A stretch of DNA of 64,000 nt from JTS-AC122 sp050246015. GTDB taxonomy: Bacteria > Planctomycetota > Phycisphaerae > Phycisphaerales > UBA1924. The stretch spans positions 124,001 to 188,000 of the forward strand of contig JBFWWU010000008.1 of assembly GCA_050246015.1 (NCBI GenBank), written 5' to 3'. Shown one piece after another: positions 34,349 to 43,321 of this stretch (positions within the stretch are counted from its first letter, which is position 1; the number at the start of each line of letters is the position of its first letter). Both the position numbers and the translations under genes were made by a program. The notes below the pieces were generated by a model. That model had not been told where the DNA came from, ran no database searches, and saw only the letters and a program-made list of their open reading frames with translations.

Positions 34349-35653
34349 ATGGCGTATTTCTCCGAACGAACCCTCGCCCTCAAGCCGCCCGTCATGGGGA
34401 CGCTGCTGCGTTCGATCATCCCGGTGGTCATTGGCATCGGCGTGGCGCTGCTGCTGCAGTTCGCGTTCCGGCCGATCGCCGGGGACTATTGGTCCAAGAT
34501 CACGCTGGACATCTGCACGAACATCATCCTGGCGGTCTCGCTGACGATGGTGAACGGGTTTACGGGTCAGTTCTCCATCGGCCATGCCGCGTTCATGGCG
34601 ATCGGCGCCTACGCCTCGGCGTGCATCGTGTACTACGGGTCCATGCACGCGTTCGGTGATGCCCGCGTGCATGGAGGACTCCTGAGCACGATGCGCCAGG
34701 ACCACGGCGGGCCGCTGATCAGCGGCGGCGACCTCATCTTCGTCGGGTCGCTGCTCGTCGGCGGGCTGGTCGCCGCGCTGTGCGGGTACCTGGTCGGCCT
34801 GCCTTCGCTCCGGCTCAAGGGCGACTACCTCGCGATCGTGACGCTGGGCTTCGGCGAGATCGTCCGCCTGATCATCACGGCCAAGACCCGGGACGTGATC
34901 TACAGCGCCGAGGAAGTCGTCAAGGCGCCGATCTACGAGTTGCCGCTGCACCTCGGAGGCGGGCTGGGTTTTTCCGGACTGCCCTTCTACACCAGCCTTT
35001 TCTGGGTCGGGCTCTTCGCGTCGCTGACGCTGATCGTGGCGTACCGGCTGAAGCAGAGCACCTACGGGCGCGCCTTCCTGTCGATCCGGGAGGACGAGAT
35101 CGCCGCCGAGGCCATGGGGATCAATACCACGCGGTACAAGGTGCAGGCGTTCGTCTTTGCGGCCTTCTTCGCCGGGATCGGCGGCGGGCTCTTCGCCCAC
35201 ACCTTCGGCGTCCAACTCAACCCCGGCGAACTCGGCTTCATCAAGAGTTTCGACATCCTCATCCTAGTTGTCATCGGCGGGCTCGGATCGATCTCGGGCG
35301 CCACCATCGCCGCGATCGTCCTCACCTCCGTGCCCGAACTGCTGCGCGAACCCCGGAGCGTCTGGCCCTGGGGGGTGATCGGAGCCGTGGTGGTCGCGTC
35401 GGCGATGGCGGCGGTGTCGCGGCGAAAACTCACGCCGTTCCTGATGCTCGGGGGCGTCTGCGTCGGCTGGGAGTTGCTGCGCTTCGGCGCCGCGGAGGCT
35501 GGGATCAATCTCGCGGAGTACCGCATGGTCCTCTATGCCCTGGTGCTGATCCTGATGATGATCCTGAGGCCCGAAGGACTCATGGGCCTGAGCGAGATCT
35601 GGGATCTGCGCTGGGGCGGGCGATCGCGCGGGGCGGCGAAAGGAGCGACGTGA
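34349..35653 (+). CDS. livM: Branched-chain amino acid-type ABC transporter permease (LivM)
   Basis: The second permease of the importer, 434 residues. The LivM core is clear in SLTMVNGFTGQFSIGHAAFM, LPSLRLKGDYLAIVTLGFGE and SIREDEIAAEAMGINTTRYK, the last being the cytoplasmic coupling loop. An additional hydrophobic pair near the end (AVVVASAMAAVSRRK region) makes it longer than average. The ATG follows a weak AGG. The gene begins 52 bases after livH and overlaps livG by 4 bases at its stop, consistent with one transcript. Confidence 0.93.
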   Translation: MAYFSERTLALKPPVMGTLLRSIIPVVIGIGVALLLQFAFRPIAGDYWSKITLDICTNIILAVSLTMVNGFTGQFSIGHAAFMAIGAYASACIVYYGSMHAFGDARVHGGLLSTMRQDHGGPLISGGDLIFVGSLLVGGLVAALCGYLVGLPSLRLKGDYLAIVTLGFGEIVRLIITAKTRDVIYSAEEVVKAPIYELPLHLGGGLGFSGLPFYTSLFWVGLFASLTLIVAYRLKQSTYGRAFLSIREDEIAAEAMGINTTRYKVQAFVFAAFFAGIGGGLFAHTFGVQLNPGELGFIKSFDILILVVIGGLGSISGATIAAIVLTSVPELLREPRSVWPWGVIGAVVVASAMAAVSRRKLTPFLMLGGVCVGWELLRFGAAEAGINLAEYRMVLYALVLILMMILRPEGLMGLSEIWDLRWGGRSRGAAKGAT

Positions 35654-36480
35654 GCGGCGCCGGCGATACCACCACCACCCACACCCCCGCCCCTCACGCC
35701 CCCACGCGTGAGCCGATCCTGAATGTCGATCGGATCTCGATTTCGTTCGGGGGCCTCAAGGCCGTTTCCGATTTCTCGCTCCGGCTCGTTCCCGGCGACC
35801 TGCGCGGGCTCATCGGCCCCAACGGCGCGGGCAAGACCACGGTCTTCAACCTGCTGACCGGGGTGTACGTGCCGCAGAGCGGTTCGATCCGGCTCGCGGG
35901 CGCCGAACTCATCGGGCTCAAGCCGTACCAGATCGCCGCCGCCGGGCTCTCGCGAACGTTCCAGAATATCCGGCTCTTCCCGGACCTGTGCGTGCTCGAC
36001 AACGTCCGGCTGGCGTGCCACCTGCGCATCAGCGGGACGATCGCCGGCACGATGCTCCGCACACCCCACCACCGCGCCGAAGAGAAGGCGATCGCCGAGT
36101 TTTCACGCGAACTGCTGCGGATCTTCGACCTGCACGACCGCGAGGGGGAGTATTCGAGGAACCTCCCGTACGGAGATCAGCGCCGGCTCGAGATCGCGCG
36201 GGCCCTGGCGACCAACCCCAAGGTGCTGCTCCTGGACGAGCCCGCCGCCGGGATGAACACGCAGGAAAAAAAAGAACTCCGCGACCTGATCCGTTCCATC
36301 CGCGACCGTTTCAAACTCACCGTCCTCCTCATCGAGCACGACATGGGGCTTGTCATGGACGTCTGCGAACGCATCACCGTGCTGGACTACGGCGAGATCA
36401 TCGCCGAAGGAACCCCCGCCGACATCCAGAACAACCCCAAGGTCATCGAGGCGTACCTCGGCGAGGCGGTGCAGACGTGA
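35650..36480 (+). CDS. livG: Branched-chain amino acid-type ABC transporter ATP-binding protein (LivG)
   Basis: One of two ATPase subunits of the importer, 276 residues from a GTG that overlaps the livM stop (GTGA) with AAAGGAG five bases upstream. Walker A is GPNGAGKT (56-63), the Q-loop region is SRTFQNIRLFPDL, the signature is the LivG-type PYGDQRRLEIARAL, Walker B is VLLLDEPAAGMN, and the switch His is in LLIEHDMGLVMDV. An N-terminal Thr/Pro-rich extension of about 20 residues precedes the domain. All catalytic residues are intact. Confidence 0.95.
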   Translation: MSGAGDTTTTHTPAPHAPTREPILNVDRISISFGGLKAVSDFSLRLVPGDLRGLIGPNGAGKTTVFNLLTGVYVPQSGSIRLAGAELIGLKPYQIAAAGLSRTFQNIRLFPDLCVLDNVRLACHLRISGTIAGTMLRTPHHRAEEKAIAEFSRELLRIFDLHDREGEYSRNLPYGDQRRLEIARALATNPKVLLLDEPAAGMNTQEKKELRDLIRSIRDRFKLTVLLIEHDMGLVMDVCERITVLDYGEIIAEGTPADIQNNPKVIEAYLGEAVQT

Positions 36481-36535
36481 ACGACGCGACCCGGCTCGCC
36501 CTCAGCGCCCAACACTCAACCCAGGACCCGCTCGG

Positions 36536-36541
36536 TAGAAT
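36536..36541 (+). promoter_or_regulatory. -10-like TAGAAT box before livF
   Basis: TAGAAT lies 18 bases before the livF ATG in the 79-base livG-livF gap. It may give livF an extra transcript. No good -35 box is seen. Confidence 0.3.
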
Positions 36542-36559
36542 CGCAGACAGGCCTTTGTG

Positions 36560-37273
<714 letters not shown>

Positions 37274-37295
37274 CGCCGCGGGCCCGGCGCCGCGA

Positions 37296-38645
37296 CTACC
37301 ACAGCAGCACGCTCAGCCCCGCGCGATCGAGCAGGTCGTAGATCCACGGCTGAAAGACGAGCAGCAGGAACGTCGCGACGGCCAGGTGCGGGCCGTAGGG
37401 CATCGCCCGGCTCTTGTTCCCCGCGACGATCCGGCTCAGGATCTCCCAGATGATCCCGACGAACGCGGCCCCGAAAAACGCGACGACGGAGTGCTGCCAC
37501 CCCAGGCACGCGCCCACCGCCGCCATCATGTGCACGTCCCCAAGGCCCATCGCCTCCTTCCCGAACGCCAGCGATCCGCCGATGCGTACCAGCCACACCA
37601 CTCCGCCGCCGATGAGGTACCCCATCAGCACGGCCCCGAGCACCTTCATCAGGATCGGCGCGTCGGCCTGCGCCAGCGACGATCGCTGCACGACGTGCCA
37701 GGTGAGGTAGCCCAGCAGGAAGCACGGCGACACGAACGCCGCTTCCTTGAGCATCTCTCGCCGCGCGTGCGGGTACTGGATCCACATCTCGGGCGCCCCG
37801 GCCGAGGGGCCCGCGTCCGAATCCCCCGCGCCGCCGGAGCCCCGGGTCTTCATGTCCTCCAGCGCCCGTTTCTCCCACTCCTCGTAGTCCGCGAAACTGC
37901 GGCGGATGAGTCCCAGCCGGAGCATGAGAATCGAGATTCCCAGTCCCGCGATCCCCGCGATCGCGGCGAGGATCGTGGGCCAGTTCATGAACTGCCAGTT
38001 CCAGTTGAGCCCTCGCGGGGGCTCGAACGTCCAGACCTGGCTGAACACCGGACCCATCGCCGGTTTCCGGGCGGCGAACTGGTAGTACAGCGAGAACGCC
38101 GTGTGCCCGCCGATGCCGACGATCGTGGCGAACCACGGCAAGACGAGCGGGATGGTGTAGGTCTTGGCATCGACGATCGTCATCGCCACGAGCGAGCCGA
38201 CGAGCCCCAGCATGATCAGGAAGATGGGCCAGGAGTTTCGCGGCCAGGTGTCGCGCAGGTCGCCGTAGGTCCACTGGGGACGCAGGTCGCCCCAGTGGAT
38301 GCCCAGCCACTGGGCGTTGTAGGGCATGAGGTACCACAGCGCGAAGATGCCGAGAAAGATCGCGGCCGTGACGAACTCGACGATGGGGTACTCCGGCGAG
38401 ATGCGCGACTTGCAGAAGCGGCACCGGCCGCGGAGGAGAATCCATCCGAGGATGGGGATATTCTCGCGCCACGTGAGCCGGGTTTCGCACGCCGGGCATC
38501 GCGACGCCGGCACGACGACGTTCAGCCCGCGCGGCAGCCGATAGACCAGCACGTTGATCAAGGACCCCAGGCAGGCGCCGAACGCGAAGACAAAGAACGC
38601 CCAGGCACCCTTGGCCAGCAGCATGAGGAACTGGTAGTACTCCAT
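37296..38645 (-). CDS. pilD: Prepilin peptidase (leader peptidase/N-methyltransferase type), enlarged
   Basis: An inner-membrane aspartic protease that cleaves and may methylate type IV prepilins and pseudopilins. The 449-residue protein has the N-terminal FGACLGSLINVLVYRLPRG, the zinc cysteines C50, C53, C75 and C78, the first catalytic Asp D159 (MTIVDAKTYTIP) and the second D370 in GLGD followed by VHMMAAVGACLGW. It is much longer than the usual 250-290 residues because about 190 residues, including a charged cytoplasmic-type loop (YEEWEKRALEDMKTRGSGG), separate the two aspartates. It probably processes the pseudopilins of the secretin/GspE machine. It lies at the end of the reverse-strand run from motA. 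Confidence 0.92.
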   Translation of the reverse strand: MEYYQFLMLLAKGAWAFFVFAFGACLGSLINVLVYRLPRGLNVVVPASRCPACETRLTWRENIPILGWILLRGRCRFCKSRISPEYPIVEFVTAAIFLGIFALWYLMPYNAQWLGIHWGDLRPQWTYGDLRDTWPRNSWPIFLIMLGLVGSLVAMTIVDAKTYTIPLVLPWFATIVGIGGHTAFSLYYQFAARKPAMGPVFSQVWTFEPPRGLNWNWQFMNWPTILAAIAGIAGLGISILMLRLGLIRRSFADYEEWEKRALEDMKTRGSGGAGDSDAGPSAGAPEMWIQYPHARREMLKEAAFVSPCFLLGYLTWHVVQRSSLAQADAPILMKVLGAVLMGYLIGGGVVWLVRIGGSLAFGKEAMGLGDVHMMAAVGACLGWQHSVVAFFGAAFVGIIWEILSRIVAGNKSRAMPYGPHLAVATFLLLVFQPWIYDLLDRAGLSVLLW

Positions 38646-38664
38646 AAGAGCCGGATCTGGACGC

Positions 38665-38799
38665 TCAACGATGATCGACCTCGCGTGTCGCCGCGAAGCC
38701 CGGCGGGCCGCCGACTACAGGATACCGGACACCTCCCCGTCGATCTTCGGTGCGCGGCACGCCCGGTGTTGATTTTTTCCGCGCCCAGGCGCCGATCAT
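38665..38799 (-). CDS. Possible small protein coupled to xseB
   Basis: A 44-residue frame whose ATG overlaps the xseB stop codon (ATGA) and which ends 19 bases before the prepilin peptidase start. The sequence (MIGAWARKKSTPGVPRTEDR and so on) is basic and Gly/Pro-rich with no recognised domain. The evidence is only the tight stop-start overlap, which often marks translational coupling. It may be chance. Confidence 0.25.
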   Translation of the reverse strand: MIGAWARKKSTPGVPRTEDRRGGVRYPVVGGPPGFAATREVDHR

Positions 38800-39065
38800 C
38801 GCTCCCGCGCCGAACCGCCGTTGCCCCCCTCGGCCTGCATCCGCGCGGTGAGTTCCTCGACCTTGAGTTCGGCGTTCCTCAGCACCCCTCGGCATCGGCG
38901 GATCAGTTCCACGCCGCGCTCGTACTCCCGCAGCGACTCCTCAAGCCCCACCTCGCCTCGCTCGATGCGATCGATGATGCGCTCCACCTCCTCAATCGAC
39001 TCCTCGAACGAGGCGGACGGCGCGTCGTCCGGGGGATTGGGGTTGTTCGTTGCGGGCTTCGTCAT
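38796..39065 (-). CDS. xseB: Exodeoxyribonuclease VII small subunit
   Basis: XseB is the small subunit that binds XseA to form exonuclease VII, which degrades single-stranded DNA. The 89-residue product has the family pattern SFEESIEEVERIIDRIERGE followed by GLEESLREYERGVELIRRC and a final heptad helix (LRNAELKVEELT). Length is typical. The large subunit gene xseA is not adjacent. The ATG has no Shine-Dalgarno sequence. A TACGCT box lies 14 bases upstream. Confidence 0.93.
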   Translation of the reverse strand: MTKPATNNPNPPDDAPSASFEESIEEVERIIDRIERGEVGLEESLREYERGVELIRRCRGVLRNAELKVEELTARMQAEGGNGGSARER

Positions 39066-39079
39066 GGAATGCTCTCACT

Positions 39080-39085
39080 AGCGTA
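39080..39085 (-). promoter_or_regulatory. -10-like TACGCT box, 14 bases before xseB start
   Basis: On the reverse strand TACGCT is followed by 14 bases and the xseB ATG, in the 65-base pheT-xseB gap. The spacing is longer than for the other boxes, giving a leader of about 7 bases. Confidence 0.4.
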
Positions 39086-39130
39086 TGTCACGCCCCCTCC
39101 CTCTCGTCCCCGCCGGGCAGACAAGGAAAT

Positions 39131-41341
39131 CTAGACGCGCAGCGTCGCGCCAAGCCGCTCGCCCGCGAGCGACACCAGCGATGAAATCTGCGGATCGACT
39201 TCTTCGTGGCGGAGCGTTCGGCCCGGATCGCGGAACTCCAGCCGGACCGTCACCGACTTCTTCCCCGCGCCTACCTGAGCGCCGCGGAACGTGGTGACGA
39301 ACTCGCGACCGACTAGCCGCGCCAGCCCGGCGTCGCCGATCACCGAGTCGATGCGGCTCCACGAAACCGACTCGGGCACCACGAACGACAGATCCCGATG
39401 GATCCCCGGGAACGCCGGCAACATCTGCACCAGCGTCCGCGGCGGAAAGAGCGCCAGCAGGGCGCCGACATCCACCTCCGCGCCGACGACCGGGTGCTGC
39501 AGGTCGTATCGCTTCTGCACGGCCGGGGCGATCACGCCGATTGTGCCGATCCGCGCGGACTGGCCCGCGGACGCACCGGACCGCACGACGAGCCGAACCT
39601 CCGCACAGGCCGCGGGATCGAACCCGGCGGCGGGCACGGGGCCGCGGATCAGGTCGATCGCCGCGCTCGCCCCGCCGAGCGTGTTCACCGCCGACTCCAG
39701 CGCGCCGCGCACCACCCGGACCGCGGCCTGCTTCACGTCAAGCGCCTTGATGGATGCGTCGCCCGAGAGCGCGACCGCGTCGGCCAGCAGTGATAGAACG
39801 CGCGATTCACGATGACCCGCCCGCGCCGAGCGGCCAGTCGCCCCCGCGCCGGTCGCTTGATCCTGCGCGAACACCGACGCCACCTCGAACAGCCGCACAC
39901 CGCCGCGGGCCTGCGCCCCGCCGTCCTGGTTCGCGCGCCGGCACGCCAGCAGGCTCGGCAGGATGCTCGGCCGCAGCGCCGGGTCCGCCTTGCGCCGCTC
40001 ATCGCACAGGTTCATGAGCGACAGCCCCACCGGGCAGAACGGCTCCGCATCCTGCGGCGACACAAAGCTAAACGTCACCGCCTCGTAGAACCCGTGCGCC
40101 GTCAGCGCGCGCGACAGTTCGCGCGACGCCCGCTCGCTGATCTGCGGCTCGGCGATCCGCACCGGGATCTTCTCCAGGATCGGCACCCGTTCAAGCCCCA
40201 GCGTCCGCGCGACTTCCTCGATCACGTCGATCTCACGCCCCAGGTCGGGGCGATGGGCCGGGATCGTGCACCCCAGGGTGTCGCCCGCGCCGGCGTGAGC
40301 CACGCCGATCTCATGGCCCGTGAGCGCCCGGGTCACCTCTTCCGGCGCCGCGTCGTACCCGATGATGGACCGGCACCGGCTGAGCCGCATCGACACGCGC
40401 GTCAGCGGCTGGCGCGGCGCGCCGGCTTGCAGGACCCCGGGCACAAGGGTCGCGCCGGGGCCGCCGAGTTCGAGGATCAGGCCCGCCGCGCGCCGCCCCG
40501 CCGCGTCGATCGTTCGCGGATCCACGTTGCGCTCGAATCGGTGCGACGCGTCTGTGCGGATGCCCAGCCGGCGCGCGGCGCGCCGGATCGTCGCCGGGTC
40601 CCACGTGGCGGCTTCCAGGAGCACGTCCGTGGTCGGGCCCGTGACCTGCGACCCCAGCCCGCCCATGATGCCGGCCAGCGAGATCGCGCCGCCGAACGCC
40701 TCACCGTCAGCCACAACGAGTTCGTTCTCGCGCAGTTCGATCTTCTTCCCATCCAGCAGCGTCAGCGGCTCGTTCGCGTGCGCATACCGCACGATAACCT
40801 GCTTCTGCGGCCCCCCACGCAACGCCCTCAGGTCGAACACGTGCGACGGCTGACCGTATTCAAACATGACGTAGTTCGTGATATCAACGATGTTATTGAT
40901 CGATCGCTGACCGACCGACGCCAGCGCGTCCACCATCCACTGTGGGCTGGGCCCGACCTTCACGCCGCGGATGACCCGGGCCGTGAAGAGACCGCAGACA
41001 TCTGGCACGGTGTTGCGCAGCGAGACGACCCCGCCGATTCCGCCGGCGGCGCCGGCCTGCTCCGGGGCCCTGGGGTCATCGCCGCTGATCACCGATGCCG
41101 GCGTGGCCGGGTAGACCAGCGAGCGGCCCGTCCCCGCCGCGATCTCGCGGGCAAGCCCGATGTGGCTGATGCAGTCGCCGCGGTTCGACGTGATCTCGAC
41201 GTCGAGCATCGTGTCGCCGGTGCCCACCGCTTCGCTGCTTTCGATCGGGAACCCGGCGTGCGTCAGGACGCGCTCTGCCTCGGCCGCGTCCACGCCCGGG
41301 GGCGACAGGTATGTGTTGAGCCAGCGGACCGACGTTTTCAT
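39131..41341 (-). CDS. pheT: Phenylalanyl-tRNA synthetase beta subunit lacking the N-terminal tRNA-binding domain
   Basis: PheT with PheS charges tRNA-Phe and carries the editing domain. The 736-residue product starts MKTSVRWLNTYLSP and then, after only about 45 residues, enters MLDVEITSNRGDCISHIGLA. In most bacteria an OB-fold (EMAPII-like) tRNA-binding domain of roughly 110 residues lies between these points and is missing here. The B3/4 editing domain (RSINNIVDITNYVMFEYGQP), the B5 domain, the catalytic-like core (FYEAVTFSFVSPQDAEPF) and the C-terminal anticodon-binding FDX-ACB domain (FPGIHRDLSFVV) are present. No pheS is adjacent. A TACCCT box sits 8 bases before the ATG. Confidence 0.93.
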   Translation of the reverse strand: MKTSVRWLNTYLSPPGVDAAEAERVLTHAGFPIESSEAVGTGDTMLDVEITSNRGDCISHIGLAREIAAGTGRSLVYPATPASVISGDDPRAPEQAGAAGGIGGVVSLRNTVPDVCGLFTARVIRGVKVGPSPQWMVDALASVGQRSINNIVDITNYVMFEYGQPSHVFDLRALRGGPQKQVIVRYAHANEPLTLLDGKKIELRENELVVADGEAFGGAISLAGIMGGLGSQVTGPTTDVLLEAATWDPATIRRAARRLGIRTDASHRFERNVDPRTIDAAGRRAAGLILELGGPGATLVPGVLQAGAPRQPLTRVSMRLSRCRSIIGYDAAPEEVTRALTGHEIGVAHAGAGDTLGCTIPAHRPDLGREIDVIEEVARTLGLERVPILEKIPVRIAEPQISERASRELSRALTAHGFYEAVTFSFVSPQDAEPFCPVGLSLMNLCDERRKADPALRPSILPSLLACRRANQDGGAQARGGVRLFEVASVFAQDQATGAGATGRSARAGHRESRVLSLLADAVALSGDASIKALDVKQAAVRVVRGALESAVNTLGGASAAIDLIRGPVPAAGFDPAACAEVRLVVRSGASAGQSARIGTIGVIAPAVQKRYDLQHPVVGAEVDVGALLALFPPRTLVQMLPAFPGIHRDLSFVVPESVSWSRIDSVIGDAGLARLVGREFVTTFRGAQVGAGKKSVTVRLEFRDPGRTLRHEEVDPQISSLVSLAGERLGATLRV

Positions 41342-41349
41342 AGGGGCAA

Positions 41350-41355
41350 AGGGTA
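41350..41355 (-). promoter_or_regulatory. -10-like TACCCT box, 8 bases before pheT start
   Basis: On the reverse strand TACCCT, 8 bases, then the pheT ATG. No Shine-Dalgarno sequence. The spacing equals that of the TACGCT boxes at holB, gspE and pfk. Confidence 0.4.
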
Positions 41356-41389
41356 GCGCCCTTCGCGCCCGCATCGTCGCGCGATGCCT

Positions 41390-42244
41390 TCAATGGTCCG
41401 ACGCCCCCGCGCTTGAACTCGTATCCACGAACTGATCCTTCGGCAGCGGCTCCTTGGTCACCACCACTTCCACGCGCTGATTCGTGCGATGCTCCGTCGG
41501 TGAATCCGCCCGCGCCTGCACCGGCGTGCTGTCGGCGCACAGCACGATCCGGATCTGCGACCACTTCATCTCGTTCTCGATCAGCGCGGCGGCGACCGCC
41601 ATCGCCCGCTCCTGCGACAACTTCATCCCCCGCTGCCCGTCCTTGAACGCCTCGGCGGCGCTCACGTGCCCGCGCACCTCGACGAACACCCGCCGCCCGC
41701 GGAGTTGCGCCGCCACGTCCGCCGCCGTCCTGGCCCCGATCGACGACAGCGCCGCGCTGTCGGTGTCGAACGTGACGATGCCCGTCGGCTGCACGTAGTC
41801 GCTCGTCTCCTGCGCCTGCACGCGGTGGTTGTCCCCTTCGGGGCCGGGGTCGTTGGTCTCGGATCGACCCCGCTGCTCCTGCATGCGCTTGCGCAACTTG
41901 GCCTCGTTCGGGTCCGACCCGTTCATATCGATCGGGTTGTGGAACGCCTGGCGCATCGCGATCACGAAATCGAGCATCGCGTTGTCGGGCTGCTCGCTGG
42001 CGGGGTTCTTGTCCACCCCCCCGAGCCCCCCCGCGGTGGGCTTCTGCATGTTCATCGCCAGCAGGATCACGAAGAAGCCCATCATCAGCGCGACGTTGTC
42101 GGCGAAGGAGATGAGCCACTCCGGCGCGCCCTCGTGCTCACCCTCGGCGTGCCCGCCCCCACCATGTCCATGACCGCCCCCGCCGTGACCACCGTGGCCG
42201 CCGCCGTGCTCTTCACCGTGCGTGTTGTCGTGTTCATCAGCCAT
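41390..42244 (-). CDS. motB: Flagellar motor stator protein MotB with histidine-rich N-terminus
   Basis: MotB anchors the stator to peptidoglycan and carries the proton- or sodium-accepting aspartate. The 284-residue product has one transmembrane helix (PEWLISFADNVALMMGFFVI) with the expected Asp at D49, and a C-terminal OmpA-like peptidoglycan-binding domain (IVTFDTDSAALSSIGARTAA to NQRVEVVVT). Before the helix is an unusual 37-residue stretch with nine histidines separated by glycines (EEHGGGHGGHGGGGHGHG). This side is cytoplasmic in MotB. It could bind metal ions. motA lies 51 bases upstream. No Shine-Dalgarno sequence is evident. Confidence 0.9.
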   Translation of the reverse strand: MADEHDNTHGEEHGGGHGGHGGGGHGHGGGGHAEGEHEGAPEWLISFADNVALMMGFFVILLAMNMQKPTAGGLGGVDKNPASEQPDNAMLDFVIAMRQAFHNPIDMNGSDPNEAKLRKRMQEQRGRSETNDPGPEGDNHRVQAQETSDYVQPTGIVTFDTDSAALSSIGARTAADVAAQLRGRRVFVEVRGHVSAAEAFKDGQRGMKLSQERAMAVAAALIENEMKWSQIRIVLCADSTPVQARADSPTEHRTNQRVEVVVTKEPLPKDQFVDTSSSAGASDH

Positions 42245-42295
42245 GCGTGGATGCCGTCGGTGATCGCCGGCGAAAAAGCGTCCCCGGGAGAACGA

Positions 42296-43081
42296 TCAGG
42301 CGGCGGCCTGGAGTTTCGCGCGCCCGGAGTGCGGGACAAACGCGATCAGCCGGTCCAGCGTCGAGCGCGGGTTCTCGCCCGCCTGGATGCTCAAGATCGC
42401 CTGGAGCATCATTTCCTTCCCCTGGATTTCTTCGGACGACCGCAGCGCCAACTTGTCGCCGATGGGACCCGCGACCGCGTTCGCGATCACCGCGCCGTAC
42501 ATGGTCGCGCACACGGCGACGGCGAGCGCATGACCCAGGGCGCCGATGTCGGCGCCTTCGCCCAGTTTGCCGAACATGCCGACCTGTCCGACCAGCGTGC
42601 CCACCAGCCCGTACCCGGGGCCGTAGAGTTTGATCAGGTCGAAGAACTTCTTCCCCGCCTTGTGCCGCTCCTGCATCGCCATGACCTCGAGGCGCAGCGT
42701 CGCCTCGATGATCTCGGGCGCGTTCCCGTCCACCGCCATCTTGAGCCCCGACGCCAGGAACTTGTCATCGAGCTTGGCGATCTCGCCCTCGAGCGACAGG
42801 ATCCCGTCGCGCCGCGCCTTCTCGCTGAGTTGGGAGATGACCTTGATCACGTCCGCCGGGCCCTTGCCCTTGTGGAACATGAACCGCTTGCAATACCCCG
42901 GGACGGCGAGCATCTTCTCCATCGGCATCGCCATGAACGTCACCGAGATCGAGCCCCCGAACACCATCAGGACGCCTTCCATCGAGAAGAACATCATGAG
43001 GTGCCCATGCGACACCTCGAAGAAGACGACCCCCAGGCACGCGATGCCGATGAACAATCCGATGAGACTGGCTTTGTCCAC
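42296..43081 (-). CDS. motA: Flagellar motor stator protein MotA
   Basis: MotA and MotB form the ion channel that turns the flagellar rotor. The 261-residue product has four hydrophobic helices: SLIGLFIGIACLGVVFFE, LMMFFSMEGVLMVFGGSISV, then after the cytoplasmic domain LYGPGYGLVGTLVGQVGM and ALAVAVCATMYGAVIANAVA. The ion path Pro/Gly residues are in GYGLVGTLVG. The start is the GTG at 43081 with GGAG nine bases upstream. An upstream extension to 43156 is Ser/Arg-rich and unlikely. Length is close to typical MotA (about 255-295). It is followed by motB. Confidence 0.93.
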   Translation of the reverse strand: MDKASLIGLFIGIACLGVVFFEVSHGHLMMFFSMEGVLMVFGGSISVTFMAMPMEKMLAVPGYCKRFMFHKGKGPADVIKVISQLSEKARRDGILSLEGEIAKLDDKFLASGLKMAVDGNAPEIIEATLRLEVMAMQERHKAGKKFFDLIKLYGPGYGLVGTLVGQVGMFGKLGEGADIGALGHALAVAVCATMYGAVIANAVAGPIGDKLALRSSEEIQGKEMMLQAILSIQAGENPRSTLDRLIAFVPHSGRAKLQAAA

Positions 43082-43310
43082 GCGGGTGCTCCGAGATCGC
43101 CGATGCCGCCGGGAACCACTCTGGCCGACGCCCGGCCAGTCTGATGCGCTACTCAATCGGAACGAGCGTCGCGCCTGTCAAGTCTTCCGGTCGTCGGAGC
43201 AACCACTCGCTCCGGCAACGCTTGCGCAGCCCGACCAACCCGCACCACTCATCACCGACCCCGGCCGATAAGACCGCGCCGATCCTGCCCGGTCCTCCCG
43301 CCCGTCGCCC

Positions 43311-43316
43311 TACGCT
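43311..43316 (+). promoter_or_regulatory. -10-like TACGCT box, 5 bases before the class IV aminotransferase
   Basis: TACGCT, 5 bases, then ATG at 43322. No Shine-Dalgarno sequence is present. It fits a leaderless start. Confidence 0.45.
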
Positions 43317-43321
43317 CCGAC

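Noticed and set aside
34780..35649. Upstream extension of livG
   Set aside because: It lies inside livM in another frame. GTG at 35650 with a good Shine-Dalgarno sequence and a 4-base overlap is the expected start.
43082..43156. Longer N-terminus for MotA
   Set aside because: MotA begins directly with a hydrophobic helix. The extension is Ser/Arg-rich, and GTG at 43081 has a Shine-Dalgarno sequence.
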